Shown: positions 51,230 to 60,600, counted from the stretch's first letter. The stretch is DNA of 64,000 nucleotides from JBGAPH01 sp046349955 (GCA_046349955.1 JAXMBI010000010.1:146848-210847), one strand, 5' to 3'. The notes: generated from the letters alone by a model not told the origin. Numbers and translations: made by a program.

Positions 51230-51263
51230 TGGTCGGCCGGCTTACGCCAGGCCGCTCGCCGGG
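51230..51263. repeat. Single copy of repeat family B
   Basis: TTGGTCGGCCGGCTTACGCC followed by AGGCCGCTCGCC, the unit found as two inverted copies at 8237-8328. It lies between the convergent tex and cusA-like genes. Confidence 0.55.
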
Positions 51264-51267
51264 AACG

Positions 51268-54200
51268 TTAGTGCGCCGCCAGCGGCGCATACAGCGCCTC
51301 CGGATCTTCCTCTTCCGGCTCCGTGTGATCGTAGCGGTGTTCATACACCTTGCGGCCGAACTTGTAGAACAAGGCAGGCGTCACCAACTGGTCGAGCAGC
51401 GTCGAGCTGACGAGGCCGCCGATCACCACGATCGCCAAGGGGTGCAAAATCTCCTTGCCTGTCTGCCCGCCGCCAAGCGCCAAGGGAACCAGCCCCATGA
51501 TCGCCGTGAGCGCCGTCATCAGCACCGGCACGAGCCGCTCCAAGCTGCCGCGGATGATCATGTGCTCGTCGAAACGCTCTCCCTCGAACTTCATCAAGTG
51601 GATGTAGTGCGAGATCATCATGATGCCGTTGCGGCAGACGATGCCCACCAGCGTGATGAACCCCACCCAGTGCGCCACCGAGAGGCTGCTCGTCTCGAGC
51701 CACACGCGCGGCCACTGCCAGAAGGGGGCCGCCGAGAGCGCGGCCCACTCGGGCCAGTTGGTGAGCACGAGCGCGGCCACCGAGCCGATCGCGGCCAGCG
51801 GAATGTTGGCCATCACCTGCAGGGCCGCCCGCCACGAGCCGAGCCCCTTGCACAAGAGCAAGAACACGCCTGCGATGGCGAAGCTGCCGAGCACCGCCAG
51901 CCGCAGGTTCGCTTGCCGCTGTGCCTCGAACTGGCCGTCGTACTCCACGAAGTACCCTTGCGGCAAGCTTGGCTGCAGCTTCTCAGAGACGGCCCGCTGG
52001 ATGTCGTCGACCACGCTCGCCAGGTCGCGCCCCGCGGTGTTGGCCTGCACCACGATCCGCCGCACCACGTTCTCGCGGTTGATCGTGTTGGGGCCCGTCG
52101 CCTCGAGCACCTCGGCCACGCTGCCGAGCGCGACCCGCGCCCCGCTGGGGGTGCTCAGCGGGGTCGAGCGAATCCGCTCCAGATCGCCGCGGGCCTCGGC
52201 GTCGAACCACACGACTAGGTCGTGCGTCCGCTGCTCCTCGAGCACCTCCGAGACTTTGCTTCCTTGCAGGGCGATCTCGAGCGCCTCGGCCACGGCCGCC
52301 GGCGAGAGGCCGAACCGCTTGGCCTCGTCGCGGCGCACCGTAATGCGGATCTGCGGCACCTCGACCTGCGGCTCCACCTGCAAGTCGACGACGCCTGGTA
52401 CGTTCGCCATCAAAGCCCGCACCTCTTCGGCGCTCCGCCGCAGTTGAGCCAGGTCAGGTCCAAAGATCTTCACGGCGATCTGCGAGCGAATGCCCGACAT
52501 GATGTGATCGAGGCGGTGCGAGATCGGCTGACCGATGTTGCAGGCGACGCCGGGAATCCGCGTGAGCCGGTCGCGAATGTCGGCTAACACGACTTCGCGC
52601 TCCCGCCCCTGATGATTCGTTCCCCAGGAGTGCAGCCCCGGCACGAGCCGCACCAGGCTGAATAGCAGACCTGGCTTGGGCTGCTCGGGTTCGAGCAGAC
52701 CGACGTCGAGCTCCGAGTAGTTCACGTTCTCGGCGTGTTCGTCGAGCTCGGCGCGGCCAGTGCGGCGGGAGACGTGAGTGACTTCGGGAATTTCGAGCAG
52801 CGACCGCTCGATCCGCGTCCCCAGCCGGTTTGACTCGGCCAGGCTCGTGGCGGGCGGCGCCGACACGCCGATCGTCAGCGTCCCTTCGTTGAAGTCCGGC
52901 AAGAACTCGCCCCCCATCCAAGCCAGGCTGGCGATTGACGCCACGACCAACAGCGCGACTACGGAGAGCACGGCCGAAGAATGCCGGAGCGAGAACCGCA
53001 GCAGCCGCTCGTCGCCCCATTTCAGCCAGCGCACGAGCAGCGGGTCGTGTTCGTGGGCCAGGAACTTGGCGTTCGGCAGCAAGTACGACGCCAGCGCCGG
53101 CGTCACGGTGAGTGACACCAACAGCGACGCCACGAGCGTGGCCACGTACGACAGCCCCAGCGGTGCGAACAGCCGCCCCTCGAGCCCCGGCAGCGCAAAC
53201 AGCGGCATCACCACCAGCACCACGATCAGCGTGGCGTAGACGATGCTGCTCCGCACTTCGCTCGAAGCCAAATAGATCACGCGCAGGGGATGCAAAGGCC
53301 GCGGCAACTGCCGGTTTTCCTTGAGCCGGCGGAAGATGTTTTCGATGTCCACGATCGAATCGTCCACGAGCTCGCCGATCGCCACTGCCAGGCCGCCCAG
53401 CGTCATCGTGTTGATCGACACGCCAAACCAGCGAAATACGAGCACCGTGATGACGATCGACAGCGGAATCGCCGTGAGCGTGATCAGGCTGGTGCGGAGA
53501 TTCCAGAGGAACAGAAACAGGATGATGACCACCCAAATCGCGCCGTCGCGAATCGCTTCCTCCACGTTGCCGATCGCGGCGCGGATGAAGCTGGCCTGGC
53601 GAAAGACTTCTGTCTCGATCTTCACGTCGGCCGGCAGCCCAGCCTGCACGTCGGCCAGCACCTGGTCGATGCGGGCGTCGAGCGTGAGGGTGTCGCCGCC
53701 GGGCTGCTTCTGAATCGAGAGAATGACGGCCGGCTCTCCGTTCACGCTCCCCGATCCGCGCTGCGCGGGACCGCCCAGCTTGACCTCGGCCACTTGCCCT
53801 ACGGTGATCGAGAGCGGATCGCCGGCGCGGACGACCGTGTTCTCGATGTCGGCCAGGCTCGTGGCGCGGCCGACGATGCGGATCAGCGACTCCTCGTTGG
53901 GGCCCTGCAAGAAGCCGCCGCCGCGAACGACGTTGCCGCCGCTGACGGCGCGGGCCAACTCGTCGACCGTCACGTCGTACTTGGCCAATCGCTCCGGCGA
54001 AGTGAGCACCTGATACTGCTTCTGCTCGCCCCCCATCACCGTGACCTGCGACACGCCCGGCACCGCCAGCAGCCGGCGGCGGAGCGTCCAATCGGCGATC
54101 GTGCGCACGTCCATGGCGCTCGTCTTGCCGGTCGAGCGCAAGCCCACCAGGCGGATTTCGCCCATGATCGAGCTGACGGGCATCATCACGGGATTCGTGC

Positions 54201-54570
54201 CGGCCGGCAGCCGCTCGCGCACGAGCCCCAGCTTTTCGGCCACGATTTGCCGGTCGACGTAGACATCGGTCCCCCAGGCGAATTCCACCCAGACGATCGA
54301 AATGCCGATCGCCGAGGCCGAGCGGACGCGCTCGACGCCCGTCGCGCCGTTCATCGCCGATTCGATCGGCAGCGAGACAAGCGTTTCGACCTCCTCGGGC
54401 GCGAGGCCGTGGGCTTCGGTCAGCACGGTGACCGTGGGTCGGTTCAAATCGGGGAAGACGTCGATCGGCAGTTGCAGCGCCTGGTAGCCGCCGAAGAGCA
54501 GCAAGGCGATCGCCAAGGCCACAACGGCCGCGCGGTTCTTGAGCGACGCGATGATGATGTGATTGAGCAT
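51268..54570 (-). CDS. Heavy-metal efflux RND pump (CusA/CzcA family)
   Basis: A 1100-aa inner-membrane pump. An N-terminal helix (residues 14-32) is followed by PIDVFPDLNRPTVTVLTEAH and EVETLVSLPIESAMNGATGV, typical of HME-RND pumps. The proton-relay helix with charged residues is in GGLAVAIGELVDDSIVDIEN. There are twelve predicted helices in all. FFGPDLAQL-like blocks and NIPLAAIGSVAAL in the C-half also match. It would export divalent or monovalent metal ions by proton antiport. The start at 54570 follows the adaptor gene by 149 bp, where a palindromic repeat sits. Confidence 0.92.
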   Translation of the reverse strand: MLNHIIIASLKNRAAVVALAIALLLFGGYQALQLPIDVFPDLNRPTVTVLTEAHGLAPEEVETLVSLPIESAMNGATGVERVRSASAIGISIVWVEFAWGTDVYVDRQIVAEKLGLVRERLPAGTNPVMMPVSSIMGEIRLVGLRSTGKTSAMDVRTIADWTLRRRLLAVPGVSQVTVMGGEQKQYQVLTSPERLAKYDVTVDELARAVSGGNVVRGGGFLQGPNEESLIRIVGRATSLADIENTVVRAGDPLSITVGQVAEVKLGGPAQRGSGSVNGEPAVILSIQKQPGGDTLTLDARIDQVLADVQAGLPADVKIETEVFRQASFIRAAIGNVEEAIRDGAIWVVIILFLFLWNLRTSLITLTAIPLSIVITVLVFRWFGVSINTMTLGGLAVAIGELVDDSIVDIENIFRRLKENRQLPRPLHPLRVIYLASSEVRSSIVYATLIVVLVVMPLFALPGLEGRLFAPLGLSYVATLVASLLVSLTVTPALASYLLPNAKFLAHEHDPLLVRWLKWGDERLLRFSLRHSSAVLSVVALLVVASIASLAWMGGEFLPDFNEGTLTIGVSAPPATSLAESNRLGTRIERSLLEIPEVTHVSRRTGRAELDEHAENVNYSELDVGLLEPEQPKPGLLFSLVRLVPGLHSWGTNHQGREREVVLADIRDRLTRIPGVACNIGQPISHRLDHIMSGIRSQIAVKIFGPDLAQLRRSAEEVRALMANVPGVVDLQVEPQVEVPQIRITVRRDEAKRFGLSPAAVAEALEIALQGSKVSEVLEEQRTHDLVVWFDAEARGDLERIRSTPLSTPSGARVALGSVAEVLEATGPNTINRENVVRRIVVQANTAGRDLASVVDDIQRAVSEKLQPSLPQGYFVEYDGQFEAQRQANLRLAVLGSFAIAGVFLLLCKGLGSWRAALQVMANIPLAAIGSVAALVLTNWPEWAALSAAPFWQWPRVWLETSSLSVAHWVGFITLVGIVCRNGIMMISHYIHLMKFEGERFDEHMIIRGSLERLVPVLMTALTAIMGLVPLALGGGQTGKEILHPLAIVVIGGLVSSTLLDQLVTPALFYKFGRKVYEHRYDHTEPEEEDPEALYAPLAAH

Positions 54571-54600
54571 AGATCGATGTCGGGCGTGTAGATGGATCAC

Positions 54601-54691
54601 GACCGGGGTGGCTGGGGTCGGGCGGCAGGCCGCCCCCAGCAAACCACCGTGTATCTGGGGGCTCGCTTTGCGGCTCGACCCCAGGCACCCT
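54601..54691. repeat. Palindromic repeat in the adaptor-pump spacer
   Basis: GGCTGGGGTCG near 54610 pairs with CGACCCCAGG at 54677-54686, and the inner TCTGGGGGCTCG (54655-54666) and GCTGGGGTCGGGCGGC (54611-54626) form further hairpins. The tracts are similar to the CTGGGGTCGAGC-type repeats dispersed in planctomycete genomes. It lies inside the efflux operon, so it may affect expression of the pump relative to the adaptor. Confidence 0.5.
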
Positions 54692-54719
54692 TTGTTCGCT
54701 TAGACTGAGTTGTCGTTGC

Positions 54720-56735
54720 TTACCTTTTGTCCGCCGCCAGCTCGGATCGTGGCGTGGCGACGAAGATCAGCGCCCGCGCGAGCATCCCCTCGCGGAGTCG
54801 GCCGCCTGGGTTGTTGATTTCGATCCAGGCAGAGCCGGTGCGGCCCGTCTCGCCGACAACCGGGGTCACCCGCGCCACCTGGCCTTCGACCTGCAGCCCC
54901 GGATCGGCCGTGAAGAACACGCGGGCTTGGTCGCCCACTTGCACGCGCCCGAGCTCGTCCTGAAACAGATCGGCCCGCACCCACAACTTGCTGCGGTCGT
55001 GCAATTCGAAGAGCCGCTCTTGCGGGGCCACGTGTTGACCGACCGCGAGTTCGAAGTCGGCCAGCCAACCGTCGGCCGGCGCTCGTAGCGGCAGCTTGGG
55101 AACGACCAGCTTGTCGCCTTGCATCGCCTGCAAGTCGAGCTGGTCGAGCGCAGCCAACTCTTCTGGGGTGAGCGCGGCCAGGCGCAGGCGTTCCTGGTTG
55201 GCCTTCACTGCGGCCTGGGCCTGGGTGAGGCGAGAGCGCATTTGCCAGAGCTCCTGCCCTGGCAGCGCCGCTTGCACGCTGGCGGCGGCGGTGCGCTCGA
55301 CCGCGGTTTGCGCGGCGGTGAGTTCGGCCTTGGCTCGCAGCGTATCGAGCACCAGGCTCGTCAGCTCCAGGCTTTCGACCTCGGCCATCAGCGTGCCGGC
55401 GCGCACGAACTGACCGCGCTCGACGAGCAAGTTCGCGAGCCGCCCAGCGAAGGCCGGGGCGACGAACGCTTTTTGATCGGTAGGAGTCTCGATCTCCGCG
55501 AGCGCCGCGAGCACGCTCGATCCCTCGGGCCGGCTGACGAGCGTTTCGATCGCCGGGCTGGGGGCGCTCTGCGGTGGAACGCTCTCATCGCGGCCAAACA
55601 GCGAGGCCAACTCCTGTAAGCCGGTGCTCACCACCTGGTCGCCGGGGAAGAGGCCGTCGAGCACCTCGGCTTGCCAGCCGGTGCGCAGCCCAATTTCGAC
55701 CTGGCGGCGAAGGTACTTGCCCGGTGACTCTTCGACGAGCGCGAACCAGCTCTTTCCATCGCGGCGCAGCGCGCGCTGCGGGGCGACTACCGCCTCGGCG
55801 ACTTTGCCCACCGGCAGCCGCACTTGGCCGGCCATCCCGGGGCGCAGAGCGCCTGCGCTTTCTACGGAGAACCAAATCGGCAGGGTGCGGCGGCGGGAAT
55901 CGAGCCGCACGCCGACTGCCTCGGCCTGGCCGTTAAAGGTCCGGCCGCCGAATTCCGCGTGCATCGGCGTGCCAGGGGCCACCTTGGCCGCTTGGGCTTC
56001 GAGCACTTGAGCCATGACCCACACTTCGCGGCCGTCGACGATCGAGAACAGCGGTTGAGTGGGTTCGACAATTTGCCCCGGCCGCACGGAGACCGCCGAA
56101 ACGTTGCCCGCGATCGGGGCCCGCACCGGCAGACTGGCGATGAGCTGGCCTGACGCGCGCAGTTGCTCGAGCTGTTCGGCCGTGGCGCCGAGCGCGAGGA
56201 GCTTCTGCCAGGCCACGCCCAACTCGACCGCCCGCTGAGCGCGGTCGGCCCGCGATTGCTGGAGCACCTTGCCAGGCAGGGCCGCGGCGCTGCGCTCGCG
56301 CTCGACGAGCAGCTTGTCGGCCAGGTCGAAGGCCGCCGTCGCCGAAAGCAGCTCCCCTTGCAGTCGCTCGAGCTCCAGGCTCTCGAAGCGGGCCAGCGTC
56401 TGCCCTGCCTCGACCGGCTGACCGGTCTGCGCAAGGACTTCGACGATGCGCCCTGGCGCGAGCGTGGCCGCCACGGCGTGGCTATGGCACGGCGCCTCGG
56501 TGGTCGCGGCCAGAGTGATTTGCTCTTCGAGGTCGCCGAGCGTGACCTTGGCGGTGGCGATGCCCAGCGACTTGACGGCCGCCGGCGAGAGCGTCGCCCA
56601 ATTGCCACGGACCGAAACGCCGGAGGCGGGCAGCGCCTCGTGATCGCCGTGCGCTCGGGCGATGCCAGTGACCGCGAAGGAAAACGCGATTACCTTTAGT
56701 GCTAGTCGTAGCCCAACAGGAACGCAGCGCGGCAT
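54720..56735 (-). CDS. RND periplasmic adaptor with two fused membrane-fusion units
   Basis: A 671-aa protein, about twice the usual size. A signal peptide (KVIAFSFAVTGIARA) is followed by a His-bearing segment (HGDHEA). Unit 1 (about 75-400) has lipoyl-like halves GRIVEVLAQTGQPVEAGQTL and LPVRAPIAGNVSAVSVRPG, a hairpin coil between, and a barrel. Unit 2 (about 435-671) repeats the plan: GRLANLLVERGQFVRAGTLM, a coil, and LPLRAPADGWLADFELAVGQ. The paralogous lines FESLELERL and VESLELTSL mark the duplication. It starts 1 nt inside the lipoprotein stop (TAATG) and connects pump and outer-membrane channel. Confidence 0.88.
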   Translation of the reverse strand: MPRCVPVGLRLALKVIAFSFAVTGIARAHGDHEALPASGVSVRGNWATLSPAAVKSLGIATAKVTLGDLEEQITLAATTEAPCHSHAVAATLAPGRIVEVLAQTGQPVEAGQTLARFESLELERLQGELLSATAAFDLADKLLVERERSAAALPGKVLQQSRADRAQRAVELGVAWQKLLALGATAEQLEQLRASGQLIASLPVRAPIAGNVSAVSVRPGQIVEPTQPLFSIVDGREVWVMAQVLEAQAAKVAPGTPMHAEFGGRTFNGQAEAVGVRLDSRRRTLPIWFSVESAGALRPGMAGQVRLPVGKVAEAVVAPQRALRRDGKSWFALVEESPGKYLRRQVEIGLRTGWQAEVLDGLFPGDQVVSTGLQELASLFGRDESVPPQSAPSPAIETLVSRPEGSSVLAALAEIETPTDQKAFVAPAFAGRLANLLVERGQFVRAGTLMAEVESLELTSLVLDTLRAKAELTAAQTAVERTAAASVQAALPGQELWQMRSRLTQAQAAVKANQERLRLAALTPEELAALDQLDLQAMQGDKLVVPKLPLRAPADGWLADFELAVGQHVAPQERLFELHDRSKLWVRADLFQDELGRVQVGDQARVFFTADPGLQVEGQVARVTPVVGETGRTGSAWIEINNPGGRLREGMLARALIFVATPRSELAADKR

Positions 56736-57220
56736 TAGTTGCTCTCCTCGCTAGGCGGCGGAGTCTTGGCAGTTTCAGTGAGGGTGGCCAGTGCGGCCTC
56801 GACGGGCGCCCCCAGCGTCTTCCAGTCGACGGGCTGTTCGGCGTCGATCCGCTCGTGAACCTGATCGAGCCCGTTGCGGATCGAGCGCGCCGAAACGTTC
56901 ACTGCTTCCCATTGCTTGCGCGGCACACCGCTGTCGCGGGCCACGCTGGGCAAGCGAAACAGCTCGTCGGCCAACTCATCGAGCGCGTCGTGCGCCGAGT
57001 GGGGCTGCTTGCGCTCGAGGTGCGTGCGGATCTCGGTTATGCGGCTGCTCACCCAGCCGACCGCGTCGGCAAAGGTGTCTGGCATCGCAGGGCGGCGCGG
57101 CGGCGCGTGAGCTGCGGTCGCCGCGACCGCTGGCGCTTCTTTGTGCGGAGCCTCGTCTCGACCGCAGCCCAGCAGCAAGGGCGCGACCAAGAGCCACGGC
57201 AGCCCACCGATACGGAACAT
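56735..57220 (-). CDS. Small lipoprotein of the metal-efflux operon
   Basis: A 161-aa protein with a lipoprotein signal (MFRIGGLPWLLVAPLLLGCG). The mature part is helical and mostly charged (DTFADAVGWVSSRITEIRTH, DELADELFRLPSVARDSG), with no cysteine after the lipobox. It could be a periplasmic metal- or adaptor-binding accessory. The start at 57220 was selected for the signal. The gene overlaps the adaptor start by one base, so it belongs to the operon. Confidence 0.7.
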   Translation of the reverse strand: MFRIGGLPWLLVAPLLLGCGRDEAPHKEAPAVAATAAHAPPRRPAMPDTFADAVGWVSSRITEIRTHLERKQPHSAHDALDELADELFRLPSVARDSGVPRKQWEAVNVSARSIRNGLDQVHERIDAEQPVDWKTLGAPVEAALATLTETAKTPPPSEESN

Positions 57221-57334
57221 CGGAAATCGCTCGAGCGAGGAGAAAACGGACGCACTTTGCAAGCGCAGCGCGAAGGAACGCTCACTTGCGACGACCGGAA
57301 GGCGCGGACCGAGAGAAAAGGCCGCGCGGCTTGG

Positions 57335-57865
57335 CTAGCCCAACAGCACGCCCGAACGCTCATGGCGCGCGGCATCACACAGCAGCACGCTAGCCGGCGC
57401 GCGTGTCTGGGCGGCGCGGAGTTCGGCCGGGCAGGACGCGCCTAGACCGCAAGAAGTGTTGACGGGGCAGAGCCACGGTCCGACGGGGGCCAGCGGCGAC
57501 TGCACGTCGATCTGCCCGTCACTATGCGCGGCCGAGTCGAGCAGCCGCACCACGATGTGCTCCGCTTGGCCATCGCCGCTCGAAGAAGATCCGACCGGCC
57601 AGGCGAACGTCACTTCGAGCCCCAGCCAGGCGAAATGAACGTGGGCGAAACGCCCGGCCCCGTTGGACGCCCAGCCTGCGGCGGCGATCGCGGGCTGCTG
57701 CGATTCAGTGGCCGCGTGTCGTTGGCCGTCGTGGTCGTGCGCGTGCTGATGCGGCCGGTCGCCCCCCGCATGCGCGTGCCCCATCGCCGGGGGCATCGTC
57801 GTCACTACCGCCAAACAGGCGGCAAGCGCGGCGCGAATCAGGCGTGGCAGACGGGCGGAAGACAT
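57335..57865 (-). CDS. Exported His-rich metal-related protein
   Basis: A 176-aa protein with a signal peptide (LPRLIRAALAACLAVVTTM, ending PPAMGHA). Directly behind it is a His cluster (GHAHAGGDRPHQHAHDHDG). The rest is Trp- and Cys-bearing (FAHVHFAWLGLEVTFAW; CPVNTSCGLGASC). This kind of protein suits binding of Zn, Cu, Ni or Co in the periplasm. It is the first gene of the operon with the lipoprotein, adaptor and pump; ATG 57865 is preferred over the GTG at 57874. Confidence 0.7.
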   Translation of the reverse strand: MSSARLPRLIRAALAACLAVVTTMPPAMGHAHAGGDRPHQHAHDHDGQRHAATESQQPAIAAAGWASNGAGRFAHVHFAWLGLEVTFAWPVGSSSSGDGQAEHIVVRLLDSAAHSDGQIDVQSPLAPVGPWLCPVNTSCGLGASCPAELRAAQTRAPASVLLCDAARHERSGVLLG

Positions 57866-57900
57866 GGAACGCACAGCGAGAAAAACGGAGGCCTACCCAA

Positions 57901-57929
57901 AAGATAGGCAGATCCTTGGGCCTGGGCAA
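57901..57929 (-). promoter_or_regulatory. Promoter of the metal-efflux operon
   Basis: On the minus strand TTGCCC (57929-57924), 17-bp spacer, TATCTT (57906-57901). An imperfect inverted repeat, CCCAA (57896-57900) and TTGGG (57916-57920), overlaps the -10 and is a possible operator. Confidence 0.4.
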
Positions 57930-57983
57930 GACAATTCTGGCGGCTGCGGCGACTTCGGCGATTTGCCCTATCTCCTTGCCAGC

Positions 57984-58012
57984 TTGGCGGATTGAGCCGT
58001 TTTCGCTTTAAT
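57984..58012 (+). promoter_or_regulatory. Promoter of the speD-DUF4178 operon
   Basis: TTGGCG (57984-57989), 17-bp spacer, TTTAAT (58007-58012). The start would be near 58019, a leader of about 75 nt. It is back-to-back with the metal-operon promoter about 80 bp away. Confidence 0.45.
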
Positions 58013-58092
58013 CGTTAGGCAAGAATCGCGTCCGCCCGGCGAACGCTCATTCCAAATATCCGCCACCCCACCGCCTCCAATCGTTCCTAATC

Positions 58093-58479
58093 ATGCATGC
58101 CGGCCAGGAGTGGATTGTCGACGCCCTGGGCTGCTCGCCCGCTCGGCTGGCCGATCTGGGCGTGGTGCGCGCGGTGTGTGAGGCGATTGTGCGCGACCTG
58201 GGACTGCAGGTGGTGGGGGCGCCCCACTGGCGCCGCTTCCCCGCGCCGGGAGGCGTAACGGGACTCTACCTGCTGAGCGAGTCGCACCTGGCTTGCCACA
58301 CCTTTCCCGAGCATGGGCTGGCCACGTTCAACCTTTACTGCTGCCGACCGCGCGCCGAGTGGCCCTGGGAGGCGCGGCTCGCGGAGTCGCTTGGCGCCGA
58401 ACGCGTGGAGCTGCGCTGCGTGGCGCGCGGCGAGGCGTTGGCCACCGTGACGGCGCCGGGGCAAGGAGCGCCGCGGTGA
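58093..58479 (+). CDS. speD: S-adenosylmethionine decarboxylase proenzyme
   Basis: A 128-aa class Ib AdoMetDC. Its signature LLSESHLACHTFPEHGLATF holds the pyruvoyl-forming Ser64 (ES-H), His69 and a downstream Cys84 (LYCC), spaced exactly as in the Thermotoga-type enzyme. It should self-cleave and yield decarboxylated AdoMet, the aminopropyl donor. It is first in the operon; the next gene starts inside its stop (GTGA). The terminal aminopropyltransferase gene would use its product. Confidence 0.9.
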   Translation: MHAGQEWIVDALGCSPARLADLGVVRAVCEAIVRDLGLQVVGAPHWRRFPAPGGVTGLYLLSESHLACHTFPEHGLATFNLYCCRPRAEWPWEARLAESLGAERVELRCVARGEALATVTAPGQGAPR

Positions 58480-60473
58480 GCCCCGTCGAGGCGACCTGCC
58501 CTACTTGCGGCGCTCCGGTGGTGTTTGAGATCGGCTCGTCGATCGTCAAGATCTGCGCGCAGTGCCTAACCGTGATCGCCCGCGGCGACCGCGATCTCGA
58601 AAGCCTGGGCAAGGTGGCGGCGCTTGTCGAAACCGATTCGCCGCTGGCCGTCGGTCTCGACGGGCATTTCAAGGACCGCCCGTTCGAACTGGTAGGCCGC
58701 GTGCAGTATCGCCATCAGGCAGGGGGCGTGTGGAACGAGTGGTACGCAGCCTTCCGCGGCGACCGCTGGGGCTGGCTGGCCGAGGCGGCCGGCAAGTTCT
58801 ACCTCACATTCGCCAAGAGCCAGACCAAACTCGGCGCCAAGCTGCCTGCCATCGAGTCGCTCGAACTGGGCCGCAAGTTCAGCTCGGCGGGGCTCGGCAC
58901 GCTGCAAGTGGCCGAGATCGGCGTGGCCCAAGTGGCGTCGGCCGAGGGGGAGATCCCGTTCCGCGTCGAGCCGGGCCAAGACCTGCGCTACGCCGACCTC
59001 TCGGGGCGCGACGGCGTCTTCGCCACGCTCGACTATTCGGATGATCCGCCGCGCGCCTACTTAGGCCGCCAAGTGACGCTCGCCGAGCTGGGGCTCGAAC
59101 ACGCCCCGCTCGCCGACGAGGACCAGCCTCGCACCATCGAAGGCCTGCAGGTGAGCTGCCCCCAGTGCGGCGGTTCGCTCGATTTGCGCGCGCCCGACGA
59201 GACGTTGCGCGTGGCGTGCCCCTACTGCGGCGCGCTGCTCGACTGCGACCACGGGAATCTCGAGTTCCTCAAGGCCCTGCAGAAGCCCAAGATCAAGCTC
59301 GCGCTCCCGCTGGGCGCGAAGGGGACTCTGTACGGCGTCGAGTACGTGATCATCGGCGCCCTGCGCAGGTATGTTCGCTTCGGCGGCGTGAAGTACTATT
59401 GGCAGGAGTATCTGCTCTATGCGCCCAAAGTCGGCTTTCGCTGGCTCGTATTCAGCGACGATCACTGGAGCTTCGTCGAAGCGGTGCCGCCTGGAGACGT
59501 CGACGACGAGGCGACCGTCGTCCGCTACGGCGGCGACAAGTTCAAGCTCTTCCAACGGGCAGACGCCGTGGTCGACCACGTGCTGGGGGAGTTTTACTGG
59601 AAGGTCGAGGTGAACGAAACGGTCGAGGCGCTCGACTATATCGCCCCGCCGCTCATGCTGAGCAAGGAGGTGTCGATCAGCGGGGCCGAGGTGATGGCCG
59701 CGCTGCGCAGCAACAAGCCGGGGCGCGAGAAGGCGCTGGCCGGCGAGGTGAACTGGTCGAAGGGGACGTATGTCGAACCTGGCGTGATCGAGGCCGCCTT
59801 TGGCGTGTCGGGGCTGCCGCGTTCTTGGAAGGTCGCGCCCAACCAGCCGTTCCGCTACAAGGGAATCTACGCGAGTTGGGCTGTACTCGTGAGCCTGGCC
59901 GCGCTGCTGTTCTGGGCGCAAATGATGACTTCCGGACGCCGCCTGGTTCTCGAACGGAGCTTTGCGATCGAGCCGACGGTCGAGACCGCACCGCAAACGT
60001 TCTTCGTGCCCGATCTCGAGCTGGGCTCGTGGCGGAACATTCGCGTGACGGCCGCGATCTCCTCGCTCGACAATGCCTGGATGGACGTCGAGGGTGATCT
60101 GCATCAAGACGCCGACGGCCTGCTGCAATCGTTCTACGTGCCGCTGTCCTTCTACCACGGCGTAGAAGAGGGGGAAGCCTGGACCGAAGGGAGCCGACGA
60201 GGCTCGGCCTACTTGCGGCGGATGCCGCCGGGCAAGTACACCATGCGGCTGGAGGTGACGCGGGAGAAGCCCACCACGGGGGGAACGCTCGAGGTCACCG
60301 TGGAGCAGGGAGTGCCGCGCTGGTCGCGCTTCTGGGGGCTCGTGGCGCTGCTCAGCGCGCCGGCGATCTTCACGGCCGTGTGGAACTTGTCGTTCGACAT
60401 GCGCCGCTGGAGCGATAGCGCATATAACCCCTATGAGTCGTGGACGTCGGGTTGGGAGTCGGACGATGATTGA
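58476..60473 (+). CDS. Double DUF4178 zinc-ribbon membrane protein
   Basis: A 665-aa protein, GTG start with AAGGAG 8 nt upstream. Two zinc ribbons (CPTC...CAQC near residues 8-33; CPQC...CPYC near 228-251) each precede a DUF4178 domain: FELVGRVQYRHQAGGVWNEW to about 105, and LYGVEYVIIGALRRYVRFGG to about 325. Two transmembrane helices lie near the C-terminus (SWAVLVSLAALLFWAQMM; FWGLVALLSAPAIFTAVWN), with an extracytoplasmic beta-rich domain between them. The function is unknown; repeated co-occurrence with AdoMetDC and DUF350 genes is known for this family. Confidence 0.88.
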   Translation: MSPVEATCPTCGAPVVFEIGSSIVKICAQCLTVIARGDRDLESLGKVAALVETDSPLAVGLDGHFKDRPFELVGRVQYRHQAGGVWNEWYAAFRGDRWGWLAEAAGKFYLTFAKSQTKLGAKLPAIESLELGRKFSSAGLGTLQVAEIGVAQVASAEGEIPFRVEPGQDLRYADLSGRDGVFATLDYSDDPPRAYLGRQVTLAELGLEHAPLADEDQPRTIEGLQVSCPQCGGSLDLRAPDETLRVACPYCGALLDCDHGNLEFLKALQKPKIKLALPLGAKGTLYGVEYVIIGALRRYVRFGGVKYYWQEYLLYAPKVGFRWLVFSDDHWSFVEAVPPGDVDDEATVVRYGGDKFKLFQRADAVVDHVLGEFYWKVEVNETVEALDYIAPPLMLSKEVSISGAEVMAALRSNKPGREKALAGEVNWSKGTYVEPGVIEAAFGVSGLPRSWKVAPNQPFRYKGIYASWAVLVSLAALLFWAQMMTSGRRLVLERSFAIEPTVETAPQTFFVPDLELGSWRNIRVTAAISSLDNAWMDVEGDLHQDADGLLQSFYVPLSFYHGVEEGEAWTEGSRRGSAYLRRMPPGKYTMRLEVTREKPTTGGTLEVTVEQGVPRWSRFWGLVALLSAPAIFTAVWNLSFDMRRWSDSAYNPYESWTSGWESDDD

Positions 60474-60575
60474 GCAAGGATTGTTTCTCGCAAAGCCGCA
60501 AAGAGGGCGACGTTCGATGCTCCCGTTCCTGGTCATGATCCACTTCGTGCCTTCGTGTCCTTGTGGTTCGCTTTT
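60474..60575. repeat. Degraded copy of repeat family A
   Basis: Shares AAGGATTGTTTCTCGCAAAG, CGCAAAG and CTTCGTGxCCTTGTGGTTC with 34522-34680 but the inverted pairing is weak. It occupies the gap between the DUF4178 gene and the 58-aa gene. Confidence 0.6.
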
Positions 60576-60600
60576 CTGTTCGCATTTTGGAGCGCGCTAG

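Noticed and set aside
52454..54688. Second long minus-strand frame within the pump gene
   Set aside because: It is a shifted frame of the CusA-like gene with Arg/Ala/Gly-rich shadow composition and no transmembrane pattern.
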